Positions 8,772 to 19,615 of a DNA stretch of 64,000 nucleotides are shown here, one piece after another. The stretch is from Thiotrichales bacterium 19S3-11 (GTDB lineage Bacteria; Pseudomonadota; Gammaproteobacteria; Francisellales; Francisellaceae): assembly GCA_021713295.1 (NCBI GenBank), contig JAKJJU010000002.1:62001-126000 (forward strand). Reading direction: 5' to 3'. The notes under the pieces were generated by a model. It worked only from the letters and a program-made list of their open reading frames with translations. It did not search any database and was not told the origin of the DNA. The stretch's first letter is position 1. Each line of letters begins with the position of its first letter. The position numbers were made by a program, and so were the translations under genes.

Positions 8772-8806
8772 CTAAACTTAATTTAAATCGTTTAAATTAA
8801 GTTTAG
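8772..8806. promoter_or_regulatory. Perfect 16-bp inverted repeat (3-nt loop) abutting the LplT-like start codon
   Basis: Arms CTAAACTTAATTTAAA (8772-8787) and its exact complement (8791-8806) around TCG. It is A/T-only apart from the outer C/G pairs, with no T-run on the minus strand, so it is a poor rho-independent terminator. It may be an operator or an mRNA hairpin controlling the gene at 7483-8766, or a 3' end for the dotA operon. Confidence 0.6.
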
Positions 8807-8882
8807 TTAAATTTAATTCTCAAGCAATATGCTCTTAATTAAGATCAGAAAATGCGTATTAAAGCACGTTAACTAATTACAC

Positions 8883-9368
8883 TTATGGCCCTGATGGTCT
8901 AAGTGCACTAAAGTCACTATTAGCTGGTCGATTTGGAGCATTACCAGGTTGCTGTCTCAATGAAGCTTCTTGGAGGAAGGGCGTTGGCACTCCACCCATC
9001 AAAATACTAACACCTTCTGAGGCATTCTTCTGTGCTGGCTTATCAAAAACAAAATGCTTTATCAACGCACCAATAAGCCCAGGAAGCCCTAATTTAGCTA
9101 TAGCAAGATTAAGTTGTTGATCGTGTTTTGCAGCTTCCTGAAGTGACTCTTTAAGCAGCGAATTAACTTCTCTTCGAAGTTCTGGGTCATTTGGGTTATT
9201 TTTAAATTGATCAAATACAGCAATTTTACCCTTATCACCTTTAAAAAGACCTTGAGTAATCAGATCATAATATTCTTTACCTTCCGCTTCGCTTAAGCCC
9301 ACATCAGAACGAACTTTCTCCGAATATTCTATAAACTTCTTTGCCTCTTCTTTTGTTAATCCCGCCAT
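8883..9368 (-). CDS. Uncharacterised 161-residue protein, last gene of the icmV-dotA operon
   Basis: I do not recognise the family. The product is soluble in appearance: charged and helical to about residue 95 (EEAKKFIEYSEKVR, LRREVNSLLKESLQEAAKHD), then a short hydrophobic helix (LGLPGLIGALIKHFVF) and a Pro/Gly/Asn-rich tail. No signal peptide. Start ATG at 9366-9368 with a strong GGAGGTAACG. It follows dotA on the same strand by 57 bp, so it is probably co-transcribed with the secretion genes. That makes it a candidate substrate, chaperone or lineage-specific accessory. Function is unknown. Confidence 0.75.
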   Translation of the reverse strand: MAGLTKEEAKKFIEYSEKVRSDVGLSEAEGKEYYDLITQGLFKGDKGKIAVFDQFKNNPNDPELRREVNSLLKESLQEAAKHDQQLNLAIAKLGLPGLIGALIKHFVFDKPAQKNASEGVSILMGGVPTPFLQEASLRQQPGNAPNRPANSDFSALRPSGP

Positions 9369-9425
9369 CGTTACCTCCTACAACCCATTATTTTTTAAAA
9401 CCCCTCAATACCTAGAAACCTTTAT

Positions 9426-12380
9426 TTACATCATTAATGCGGCTTCACCAGCCTGCTTTGCAACACCCGCTGAATCATTTGAAATCGCCATGTTACGCTG
9501 CGCTGTTGACTGAGATACATCTTTCTGACCTTGTGCATAGGAAGATGTATACGATTTCTCAGCTTCAATACCTTGTGACATAGTTTGTCCACCGGCTTGA
9601 GCAGCACCTTGCCCGTAGGATTGTGCAGCGCCTTTGAATTCTTGAATCTCAGCTTCACCTGCACGATCACCACGCGTATTTCCGATCCACTGCAATACTT
9701 TATCTGGGATAACATAGATCAGTGAGAAACACTTCATAAATGCCATCGATAAAAATGTTGCATACATAAATATTATCATACACGAAAATGTGCCTCTTGC
9801 ATAGCTTGCTGCATCAGTACCATCGGATGCCGGCATTAAGTTCAGTAATGAATCGGTAATGGCATGGAAACCTGCTGCTGAATATTGGATGACAACATAA
9901 GTTAAACCAATACCAAAAATCATACCTAAAATCATAAACACAGGACGTAAGACTAAGTTCATACAAATCTGAATACCAGGCTCTGCTTTACCGAAGACTT
10001 CATGACCTTCTGGATAAACCAAACCAAGTGAAACAAATGGAGCTGCAGCCATTGCTTCGATAACAAGTAACAACCACGCAGTCTTTCCTGCCCAGAATAA
10101 GATATACGGTGTTAACGGTATAACCAATGAGAAAGAAATACCAATACTAAAGATACTACTTAGTACGAAGATAATTAATGGCAACCACATCAAGCTTAAT
10201 GAGAATGTTGCTAATTGCATGGTCACATCAAACATCGCCTTAGCAAACTCAAGGTTAGTCTGTGCTGAGAATGTGCTACCAAATAAACCTAAGGTAAAGG
10301 CATTCGCAACCGCGTAGCCTTTTGCATTATCTTCCGCTTCACCAAATTGTTGCTTGGCAGAATTTTGAATTTGCTGTAACTCATCTTTTGCATGAGAGAA
10401 AATACCAATCATGCTGTTGATTGTACCTTCAATTAACGCCATACCCACGGCTTGGACGTTTTGAACCATACTAAAGTTCTGAGCTGCAAAGCTTTCTTCA
10501 CCATCAGGCACCGTACCGATGTTATAAATTTGCTCAAGTAAGCCACCGGCTTCTGAAGAACTTGTATTCGTGCCCATCATATCAAAGATTTTCGTTAATA
10601 ACTGCTGAGCTGGATCTGTAACACTTGATGTATCAATCGGATCCTTATTGGCACCAAAATCTACCCCATTAGCATAGAAGAATGAGAATAGATTTAATAC
10701 TGGACGAATAATCGTATCAACTAACGTTGATGCCTCAGTCGCTTTATCATTACCCGTACCTGTATAAGATGACCAAACAGAATTCGTTAATGAATAAATG
10801 ATATAAACATAGTTTGCATATTGATATTGCATTCCATCGGTTAATAGTGAATTAACCTCACCTGTTAACTGAGTTTTAGTATCATCTGATTTGTTTGATG
10901 CTTTAATAATTTCGTTAAATAACGCTCTAACACCACTCATTGACGTTGCAAAAGAGCCGGTATTATTTAACTTACCATCTTGTTCATACGTTTTAAGATC
11001 TGTAATTTCTGCAACATGCTCGTATTGACTACCCGTTAAAGGCTTAAACGACACATCTGGGTCAGAAGATAACAAACTAGAAATTGAATTTGAATTCTCT
11101 AGGTAGTGCACCTTAATTTTACTATAGTCAACTGGAATTGATGTTTGGTTAGCAACTTTACTCGCAGCAGAAGATAATTTCTGGAAATTATTATATAAGT
11201 TCTGCAAGTTTTGACTTAATGCATTATCAAAGGTCAAATAAAGCTGATCAGCATCCCACCAACCATAGTTTTTAGCTTGATAACACAAGTTATTCTTATC
11301 AGTATAATCACAAGCTTGTGTGATTGACCCTGTTTGTTTTTCTAAGGTATTGATAATTGCTGAAGAAGTACCTGACATGGCATTAGCGCCATAGCTATTT
11401 AACGCATTAGGATCGGCAACCAAATTAACAAATAAATAACCTGAGTTGCCACCAGCATTATACTCATTTAAGATTTTTTGTACGTCTGTATCTGTTGGCT
11501 GGCCATACATTTGATTGACTTTAAACGTTCCAATCCAGTCAGTTGTATTAAGCTGGAACTGAACGTACTGATCACCTTCAACTTTTGACCATGACGTCAA
11601 ACCTTGACCAAGAATTGAAGCATAATCAGAAAATGGCTTACTACTACCACCAACTTCAACTGCATCTGCTAATGGTGCTTGATACGTTTTAACAAAACCA
11701 CTCGTTGCTGGTGTTGAATAATTAACATTACATGTCACTAAATCAGATGGCTCAGAAACTGTTTTATAGCCGGTTAATTGCTGTTTGCCATCAACCGTTG
11801 TATATTGAGGCACTTTAACATTAATTGGCTGACTTGTTTTTGTACACGCGGCTGGATTACCTGAATAAAACATATCTTGTGTGAGTAAGTCTTGCGTTAG
11901 ATTACTCATCATATACGTTGCAAGATAGGTATTAATATTATTAGAGACTTCAGAGCTTACAACCGGTGGCACATTACCATCAACTACATTGCCAACAACC
12001 TCAGCCCAAACATAATCAGCAAATGAAATACCTGCAGTAACCATGGCAAAGATTAAATATTGAGCAACACAATAGCCTGTTTGCAATGGTACCGCAAAAA
12101 TTGTTCCAAAAATTGCTCTTAACGAAATCCAGTGCCCACTCCAGTTTTTACCTAAAAACTGGCCATCTTTAGCTGTATTGATCGTACCAATGATTAAAAT
12201 AAACGCATAAAGTACAAAAGTAATGGCTAATAAGCCTGTGTTAAAGTACTTAAAGGTAACACTAAATAATGTTGTGTTAACATCGGTCAACAAAGTGGTA
12301 ACATCACCACCAAAAACTGTTTTTAAAATATCCTGTGATTGATCAGCAACAGGCACTGTCCCCCAAATAGTTGAACTCAT
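9426..12380 (-). CDS. dotA: DotA, Dot/Icm polytopic inner-membrane protein
   Basis: Large membrane protein of the DotA/TraY family, essential for type IVB secretion. The 984-residue product has two N-terminal helices (~52-72 and ~95-125) and a long periplasmic domain of roughly 500 residues. A cluster of helices follows from ~725 to ~915 (MWLPLIIFVLSSIFSIGISF, SLVIPLTPYILFWAGKTAW), with the family signature VYPEGHEVFGKAEPGIQ between them. The C terminus is a hydrophilic Gln/Ala/Ser-rich tail. Length is close to the Legionella protein. The start overlaps the icmV stop (ATGA) and has AGGGGAC upstream. Gene order icmV-dotA as a direct operon on one strand differs from Legionella, where they diverge. 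Confidence 0.93.
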   Translation of the reverse strand: MSSTIWGTVPVADQSQDILKTVFGGDVTTLLTDVNTTLFSVTFKYFNTGLLAITFVLYAFILIIGTINTAKDGQFLGKNWSGHWISLRAIFGTIFAVPLQTGYCVAQYLIFAMVTAGISFADYVWAEVVGNVVDGNVPPVVSSEVSNNINTYLATYMMSNLTQDLLTQDMFYSGNPAACTKTSQPINVKVPQYTTVDGKQQLTGYKTVSEPSDLVTCNVNYSTPATSGFVKTYQAPLADAVEVGGSSKPFSDYASILGQGLTSWSKVEGDQYVQFQLNTTDWIGTFKVNQMYGQPTDTDVQKILNEYNAGGNSGYLFVNLVADPNALNSYGANAMSGTSSAIINTLEKQTGSITQACDYTDKNNLCYQAKNYGWWDADQLYLTFDNALSQNLQNLYNNFQKLSSAASKVANQTSIPVDYSKIKVHYLENSNSISSLLSSDPDVSFKPLTGSQYEHVAEITDLKTYEQDGKLNNTGSFATSMSGVRALFNEIIKASNKSDDTKTQLTGEVNSLLTDGMQYQYANYVYIIYSLTNSVWSSYTGTGNDKATEASTLVDTIIRPVLNLFSFFYANGVDFGANKDPIDTSSVTDPAQQLLTKIFDMMGTNTSSSEAGGLLEQIYNIGTVPDGEESFAAQNFSMVQNVQAVGMALIEGTINSMIGIFSHAKDELQQIQNSAKQQFGEAEDNAKGYAVANAFTLGLFGSTFSAQTNLEFAKAMFDVTMQLATFSLSLMWLPLIIFVLSSIFSIGISFSLVIPLTPYILFWAGKTAWLLLVIEAMAAAPFVSLGLVYPEGHEVFGKAEPGIQICMNLVLRPVFMILGMIFGIGLTYVVIQYSAAGFHAITDSLLNLMPASDGTDAASYARGTFSCMIIFMYATFLSMAFMKCFSLIYVIPDKVLQWIGNTRGDRAGEAEIQEFKGAAQSYGQGAAQAGGQTMSQGIEAEKSYTSSYAQGQKDVSQSTAQRNMAISNDSAGVAKQAGEAALMM

Positions 12381-12811
12381 AGTTTAGTCCCCTTATTACC
12401 TAATAACGAGTTAAACCACTCTCCAACTGTACAGCCTAATTTTTTGCTTTTAATTTGGAATGCCCAGAAGTGATATTTAAACGCGTGCGCTAAGAACATT
12501 AAAGTGGCAGCACCACCCACAATTGCTCCTAACTGATAGCCGCGATAAATTAATGAAATCGTATAAAGCAAAACGACAACGCCGATTACGCCAAAGAAGC
12601 GATATAAAAAAGTAAACGTCGCTAAGTTATCACGTAACTTACCATCGGTAATACCGCGAGAAGCTAAGTCTTCAAACTCGCAAGGATCTTGCGTTTTATC
12701 TACTTTAAATAATGTCTTTACCATACGGTATAGAAAAGACTGCTGACGTTTGATCCCCTCAAAGTCAGTCATTCCTTTTGCTGCTGCTCTTGTGCGTTTA
12801 AACCAGGCCAT
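12377..12811 (-). CDS. icmV: IcmV, Dot/Icm inner-membrane protein
   Basis: 144-residue Dot/Icm component with two hydrophobic segments (~62-80, ~88-105). It ends in the conserved IcmV signature FKYHFWAFQIKSKKLGCTVGEWF. The ATG at 12809-12811 is preceded by GGTGGGAG at about 8 nt and is preferred over a GTG at 12826, which lies inside that ribosome site. It is translationally coupled to dotA (4-bp overlap) and follows a 34-codon ORF by 44 bp. In Legionella it sits beside dotA and icmW/icmX; neither icmW nor icmX is here. Confidence 0.9.
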   Translation of the reverse strand: MAWFKRTRAAAKGMTDFEGIKRQQSFLYRMVKTLFKVDKTQDPCEFEDLASRGITDGKLRDNLATFTFLYRFFGVIGVVVLLYTISLIYRGYQLGAIVGGAATLMFLAHAFKYHFWAFQIKSKKLGCTVGEWFNSLLGNKGTKL

Positions 12812-12855
12812 TGTTGCTGCTCCCACCTATTTTAATTAAAATCTATTTATTATTC

Positions 12856-12960
12856 TTATTTCCAAGCGATCCCTATAGAACGACCTAACGCTAAAACTTG
12901 ATTGATTCTAGCTTCTAGCGTACCTACCGTTAATTGATTTTGATCAAACGTTATTGTCAT
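12856..12960 (-). CDS. Short ORF (34 residues) at the head of the icmV-dotA operon
   Basis: ATG at 12958-12960 with AGGGGCG about 8 nt upstream, reading 34 codons to TAA; the product begins MTITFDQNQLTVG and ends GRSIGIAWK. The ribosome site is as good as those of neighbouring genes. The AGGGGCG and preceding GTAAATA are shared with the start of the 633-residue orphan gene at 18107, so it sits where a real start is expected. It has no membrane segment. It may be a small protein or a leader peptide whose translation tunes icmV-dotA. No family is recognised. Confidence 0.5.
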   Translation of the reverse strand: MTITFDQNQLTVGTLEARINQVLALGRSIGIAWK

Positions 12961-13370
12961 TCTTACACGCCCCTATTTACTAAAAACTCTTTAAAAAAAT
13001 TGTTACAACCCAAAATAACTATTTTTTACAACCCTCTAGGTAAATACATTAAACCTTTCGAACCATTATAAAATAGAATAACATCTCAATCACGACCCCT
13101 TTTGTATCATCGACTTTTGCATTTAACTTTTTGATCTATACCAAGTTAATTTTCAAAAAAAAAAGTAATATTACAAAATGATACAAAATATAAGGCCTTA
13201 TTTAGCCTAAAATCACATCTATTTTTAGTATTGGTTAACCATTGCTTACTTATAATAAGCACGCAGTATAACACAAATAATCAGATAAAATAAAACAAAA
13301 TATTTCAATTTGAACAGGGTGATTGACTAGCTTAACTGTTAGTGTATGCCACTTAAATAAAGTTACACTA
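12961..13370. other. Non-coding region upstream of the icmV-dotA operon
   Basis: About 410 bp without a gene. It contains the operon promoter (-10 at 13065-13070) and an AT-rich dyad block (13146-13183) duplicated upstream of the gene at 16206-18107. Beyond 13184 (downstream of the repeat-rich gene) I see only A/T-rich sequence with no clear terminator. Confidence 0.5.
13065..13183 (-). promoter_or_regulatory. Promoter/regulatory block A (icmV-dotA operon)
   Basis: A minus-strand TATAAT (13065-13070) inside a stretch conserved with block B at 18247-18365. About 75 bp upstream lies a 38-base segment (13146-13183) identical to 18328-18365. It includes the perfect palindrome GTAATATTAC (13165-13174) next to a run of ten A. 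No consensus -35 is seen, which would fit activator dependence. Confidence 0.6.
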
Positions 13371-15965
<2,595 letters not shown>

Positions 15966-15993
15966 TATCACCCCTCCCCTAAATTTGAAAAAA

Positions 15994-16016
15994 TTGTTAT
16001 AATCTGCTTATAACAA
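15994..16016. promoter_or_regulatory. Inverted repeat upstream of the repeat-rich gene
   Basis: Perfect 9-bp arms TTGTTATAA and TTATAACAA around TCTGC, about 30 bp before the start codon at 15965. It is either an operator or an mRNA stem in the leader. Confidence 0.5.
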
Positions 16017-16135
16017 TACAAAAACCATAAATTGGTTATATTCTAACTAGATCATTGTATACTAAAAATTCGCCTTAATGCTAGTATTTTTTTGAATTAG
16101 AATTTTTATGAAATAACTATATGCTATTAGAGCAA

Positions 16136-16168
16136 TTAAATTTCAGAGAAAAAAATAATAGTACAAAA
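16136..16168 (-). promoter_or_regulatory. Regulatory motif C, degenerate copy of the block A/B element
   Basis: The plus strand reads TTAAATTTC, then an A-rich run, then TAATAGTACAAAA, which aligns with the TTAATTTTC, A-run, GTAATATTACAAAA element of blocks A and B. It lies 170 bp upstream of the repeat-rich gene, similar to the spacing of the other two copies. Confidence 0.45.
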
Positions 16169-16205
16169 CACCCTATCAATTAATAATAATTTAATTAATA
16201 TCAAC

Positions 16206-18107
16206 TTATGCAGACTGAGATACCGTCTTTAAGCCTTCTGATTCAAGCTGCTGAGCAAGCGAACTTCTTTGATCAAAGAAGCTCATCATAGGATCTCTTC
16301 TAATCGCTGTTGTTGCAACCGTTACAGGTGCTGTAGATGAATAGTTTTCACGCTCACTTTCAGGAATATTGAACGTATCATACTTTGCTTTCATAAACGT
16401 TTGATAGGCTTCGGATTTACTTTGTACATCACCTTCATAAGCAAACTGTATCTGATCAAAGTTAAGTCCAGCATCTTTAAACGCCTTAATCATCATTTTA
16501 CAATCTTTTTCTGTTGTTGCAGCAACGTATACTTTCCTATCTGCAGGATCCGTTGTATCATCAAATTGTTTTAACAAAGACTCAGCAATTAACTTTGCTC
16601 CTAATGGCGTATTCTCTCGAATATTGCTTGATACTTTACCTTTTTCAACATTATAATCAAATCCTTTTCCCTTAACACGATAGAAGTCAGCATCATTTCC
16701 AGTAGTAGCCGTTTTTTTACCGCCATCTAATTTGTATGCAACAATACTTGCTGTTTTGGTACTAGTTAATAAATTTGTTGAACAATGATCTGAGCTACTC
16801 CTTAGATCTCTGATCACTTCAGCTGAATTAGAAAAGCCATCTTTAAACTGATCTTTAATATGTTTCTCATCAACACTTACAGATTTTTGATAATCCTTAT
16901 GGTATTGTAAAAAATGATTATGCCAAGGTTGTCGTTTCCTTTCATCAATCCCTTCAATAACATCACATAAACGATCTCTATAGCCCATCGCATCCAATAT
17001 AATATGCAACTTCCTCGCAGCTTCAGCATCACTACCTAAACCTGTCAAGTTTAATTGTTTAAAATTTTGCGGCTTAGTTGGATGATCACCAAATTGGAAA
17101 TTTTCTGGTTTCGCAGGATCATAATAGATTTTTAGGTTTTGAATCTCATCTAAATCAATCGCTTTAGCATTGACAAACTCTTTTTGCCATTCTTGACTAG
17201 GATTACTCCCGATACAGTTTAATAACGTCTTGCGCTGTTCAGCATTTAGATGAAAGTATAACTGATAGCCATCATCCACATTATGAATATCCATACCATC
17301 TATATCAAGAAAGCTTGTTTTCTTATCAAAACCTTTTGGTGGAGTAGCTCCAAAATATAAATGATTACCATCTCGAGTAAAATGAAGCTTGCCTTTTAAA
17401 TCAGAAAAGTTAGAAACACTTAGTAAAGCTTGTTGACTACTTTTAGTCACTTCATTTCTGTAGGACCCCACAAACTTTTTTTGCCACTCTTGATCACAGG
17501 CTGTACCCATTAACAAAGTATTCATGGTTTCAAGCATTGCTTTTTTACGAGTCGCATCTGGCTCTTCATTTATTTTATCGAAAAGATTCTTACCATCATC
17601 CTCTAAACCCGCTAATGCTATAAAATTAGGTGGATCAGCTGGCCCTATTCGAACTTCTTTACCATCCGCTGAAAAGCAAATTTTATCTTTTAATTCATCC
17701 TTAAAATTAGCCGCACGCCCTGATACAACTTCCTGTGTACGCTCTTGCGCTACTTTTGCTTGATATTGCTCCAAAAATGCTTTAACCCAAGGAACATCTT
17801 TCAGTGCCACCCCATCTGAATCTACATTATCTAATTTATCCTGAAGTTTCTCGTATATAAGATCCTGTGCCTTGCGAATTGGCCCTCCTTTTTCTTTAAT
17901 ACCGTCACCTAATGCATTAACTGCCGTATTATTGGAAGGGTCTTCAAGCCTACCGCGAACTGCGTTTTCAATCTTCACAAACTCAAACACAGCAGTTTCA
18001 TTTCGAATACTACCAGTTTGATTAATGTAAAGTTGATCTAAAGAGCGCCATTTATCCTCAGCATCTTTAAAATTACTAATATCAATATCACTTAATGTAT
18101 TAGCCAT
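16206..18107 (-). CDS. Modular orphan protein (three ~85-residue repeats plus C-terminal domain), candidate Dot/Icm substrate
   Basis: 633 residues, no signal peptide or membrane helix. Three related modules are visible at about 134-219, 233-313 and 322-405. Each starts with a short strand (ICFSADGKEVRIG, LHFTRDGNHLYFG, IYYDPAKPENFQFG), goes on with P-P-x-x-F or P-Q-N-F, and ends near W-x-x-x-F (QEWQKKF, QEWQKEF, QPWHNHF). A C-terminal domain (~440-585) is shared with the 864-residue neighbour (LIAESLL, then FMKAKYDTF). The start is the ATG at 18105-18107 after AGGGGCG. It has its own promoter block duplicated from the icmV-dotA promoter. Biochemical function is unknown; effector status is inferred from context. 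Confidence 0.72.
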   Translation of the reverse strand: MANTLSDIDISNFKDAEDKWRSLDQLYINQTGSIRNETAVFEFVKIENAVRGRLEDPSNNTAVNALGDGIKEKGGPIRKAQDLIYEKLQDKLDNVDSDGVALKDVPWVKAFLEQYQAKVAQERTQEVVSGRAANFKDELKDKICFSADGKEVRIGPADPPNFIALAGLEDDGKNLFDKINEEPDATRKKAMLETMNTLLMGTACDQEWQKKFVGSYRNEVTKSSQQALLSVSNFSDLKGKLHFTRDGNHLYFGATPPKGFDKKTSFLDIDGMDIHNVDDGYQLYFHLNAEQRKTLLNCIGSNPSQEWQKEFVNAKAIDLDEIQNLKIYYDPAKPENFQFGDHPTKPQNFKQLNLTGLGSDAEAARKLHIILDAMGYRDRLCDVIEGIDERKRQPWHNHFLQYHKDYQKSVSVDEKHIKDQFKDGFSNSAEVIRDLRSSSDHCSTNLLTSTKTASIVAYKLDGGKKTATTGNDADFYRVKGKGFDYNVEKGKVSSNIRENTPLGAKLIAESLLKQFDDTTDPADRKVYVAATTEKDCKMMIKAFKDAGLNFDQIQFAYEGDVQSKSEAYQTFMKAKYDTFNIPESERENYSSTAPVTVATTAIRRDPMMSFFDQRSSLAQQLESEGLKTVSQSA

Positions 18108-18509
18108 ACTCGCGCCCCTATTTACACTATCATTTCAAAGCTGTTACACCCCCCTAATAACAAAATAATTTACTTAAAATATTTTGGGTTTCTAATCGAC
18201 ACAACCCACGCAATCACTCACAGTTTAATCATGCAAGTGACTTACCATTATAAAATATAATCACATCTGTGACACGGTCACTTTTGTATCAACAACTTTT
18301 AAAAATAACTAATTGAACTAGATAGAATTAATTTTCAAAAAAAAAAGTAATATTACAAAATGATAGATAAAAGTGATCAAAAATAATCACAAGCTAAACA
18401 TCGTATCTATTTAATAATGTGTAATTATATTAAATTAATAAGGCATATTAGCATATACGTAATTTTAATCAATATCAAAAATGATACCTTACGATACTAT
18501 AGAAATATT
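18108..18509. other. Non-coding region upstream of the 633-residue orphan gene
   Basis: About 400 bp with no ORF of note. It holds the promoter block B (18247-18365), with a long leader of roughly 130 nt ending in GTAAATAGGGGCG before the start codon. The 18370-18509 part, downstream of the response-regulator gene, is A/T-rich with no clear terminator. Confidence 0.5.
18247..18365 (-). promoter_or_regulatory. Promoter/regulatory block B (633-residue orphan gene)
   Basis: A minus-strand TATAAT (18247-18252) sits in the shared context ATTTTATAATGGT. A small dyad GTGAC-ACG-GTCAC (18269-18281) lies at the -35 position. Upstream is the 38-base segment (18328-18365) identical to 13146-13183, with palindrome GTAATATTAC at 18347-18356. 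Confidence 0.6.
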
Positions 18510-19250
18510 CTAATAGATTTTTTTAACTGGCGTGACGAATAAATAACCTTTATTACGAACTGATTTAATATGATTGACTTGATCAGTTGATTCAAGCTTT
18601 TTGCGCAAACGAGAAACAGCAACATCCACCGCCCTTAAACCTGCTGCATCATCTTTAAAACCCAAATTTTCTCCAATCACTTCTCTTGATAGAACTTCTG
18701 AGTCACGTTTAACAAATAAATTAAGTAAGCGGATTTCATTTTTAGTTAGCGAAATACTTTGATCACCATAGCGTAATTGACCTGAGTTTGAAGCAAAACT
18801 CCATAAATAAAAGCGATACGTCACTTGTCGTTGCGACAAATACTGTTGATAAGCACTTTCTAGGCGCATATACTCGCGAAGACGCGCCGCTACCCTTGCT
18901 AATAATACAGCAGAGGAACAACGCACATCTAAATAATCATCAACACCTGCCTTAAAGCTTAAACATTCAACCACTTCACTGTGAATATCAGAATAAAGAA
19001 TCACTGGGTAATATGGTTTAATTTGCTTTAGCTTTTTACAAACATCAACCCCACGCTGATCCGGTAAATCGGCACTGATTAAAAAAAGTGAAAATTCTTT
19101 GGATATAACGGACTTATTAAATAGATCAACCGTATTATCAGCTACGGTAATTTTTTTGTAGCTACCGCTTAGTATTTCCTTAAGATTATCCGTGCGATCT
19201 TTTCTGGCGTCTAAAATCACAAGCTGAACATTATCACCTACTTCTAGCAT
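18510..19250 (-). CDS. Atypical OmpR/PhoB-family response regulator lacking the phospho-acceptor Asp
   Basis: 246-residue DNA-binding regulator. The C-terminal winged helix is canonical (ISLTKNEIRLLNLFVKR, AVDVAVSRLRKKLE, SVRNKGYLFV). The N-terminal receiver is degenerate. The residue four before the conserved Pro is Ser59 (LFLISADLP) where the phosphorylated Asp belongs, and the Lys-Pro of the signalling loop is Val-Arg (DDYLDVRCS). Only one Asp of the acidic pair remains (VILDAR). It therefore should not work by ordinary phosphorylation. No kinase gene is adjacent. The ATG at 19248-19250 (after GGGTGTGTGATA) is chosen over a GTG at 19256. It lies between the candidate substrates and the icmC operon, a natural position for a secretion regulator. 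Confidence 0.87.
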   Translation of the reverse strand: MLEVGDNVQLVILDARKDRTDNLKEILSGSYKKITVADNTVDLFNKSVISKEFSLFLISADLPDQRGVDVCKKLKQIKPYYPVILYSDIHSEVVECLSFKAGVDDYLDVRCSSAVLLARVAARLREYMRLESAYQQYLSQRQVTYRFYLWSFASNSGQLRYGDQSISLTKNEIRLLNLFVKRDSEVLSREVIGENLGFKDDAAGLRAVDVAVSRLRKKLESTDQVNHIKSVRNKGYLFVTPVKKIY

Positions 19251-19511
19251 TATCACACACCCAAGTATCTATAACATCTTAATTTTTTAATTACTATAGC
19301 AAACACTTGAGCAATAGTAATCCTTTTTCTTAACCGCTGCTAATAATAATGATATTTAATTAGCACTTGACAGGCGCTCATTATTATAGAAAATAGCCTG
19401 TACGTCAAGGATTCAGTGAAATATAATCAAATATATGTTGCAATAATTCAGCATCAAATATTACACGAATTTTGACTTATACTTCAACTAATTAAATTAA
19501 ATAAAAAACAC

Positions 19512-19524
19512 TTTGTATTACAAA
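19512..19524. promoter_or_regulatory. Palindrome TTTGTA-T-TACAAA upstream of icmC
   Basis: Perfect 6-bp arms around one T, about 65 bp upstream of the icmC -35. It shares TATTACAAAA with the element in blocks A and B, so it may bind the same factor. Confidence 0.45.
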
Positions 19525-19587
19525 AAAGAATTTCTATTTGTTGCAAAGTAAACGCCATTAACGGTACTATCAGCCTTAAGCAATATT

Positions 19588-19615
19588 TTGATTGAATAAT
19601 TAAGAAAAATATAAA
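19588..19615 (+). promoter_or_regulatory. Promoter of the icmC-icmD operon
   Basis: -35 TTGATT (19588-19593), 16-bp spacer and -10 TATAAA (19610-19615). The start would be near 19622, giving a leader of about 33 nt with AGGGGC before the ATG. Confidence 0.5.

Noticed and set aside
8752-8775. Plus-strand AGGAGG followed by ATG
   Set aside because: It is the complement of Leu codons in the LplT-like gene; the plus frame stops after four codons.
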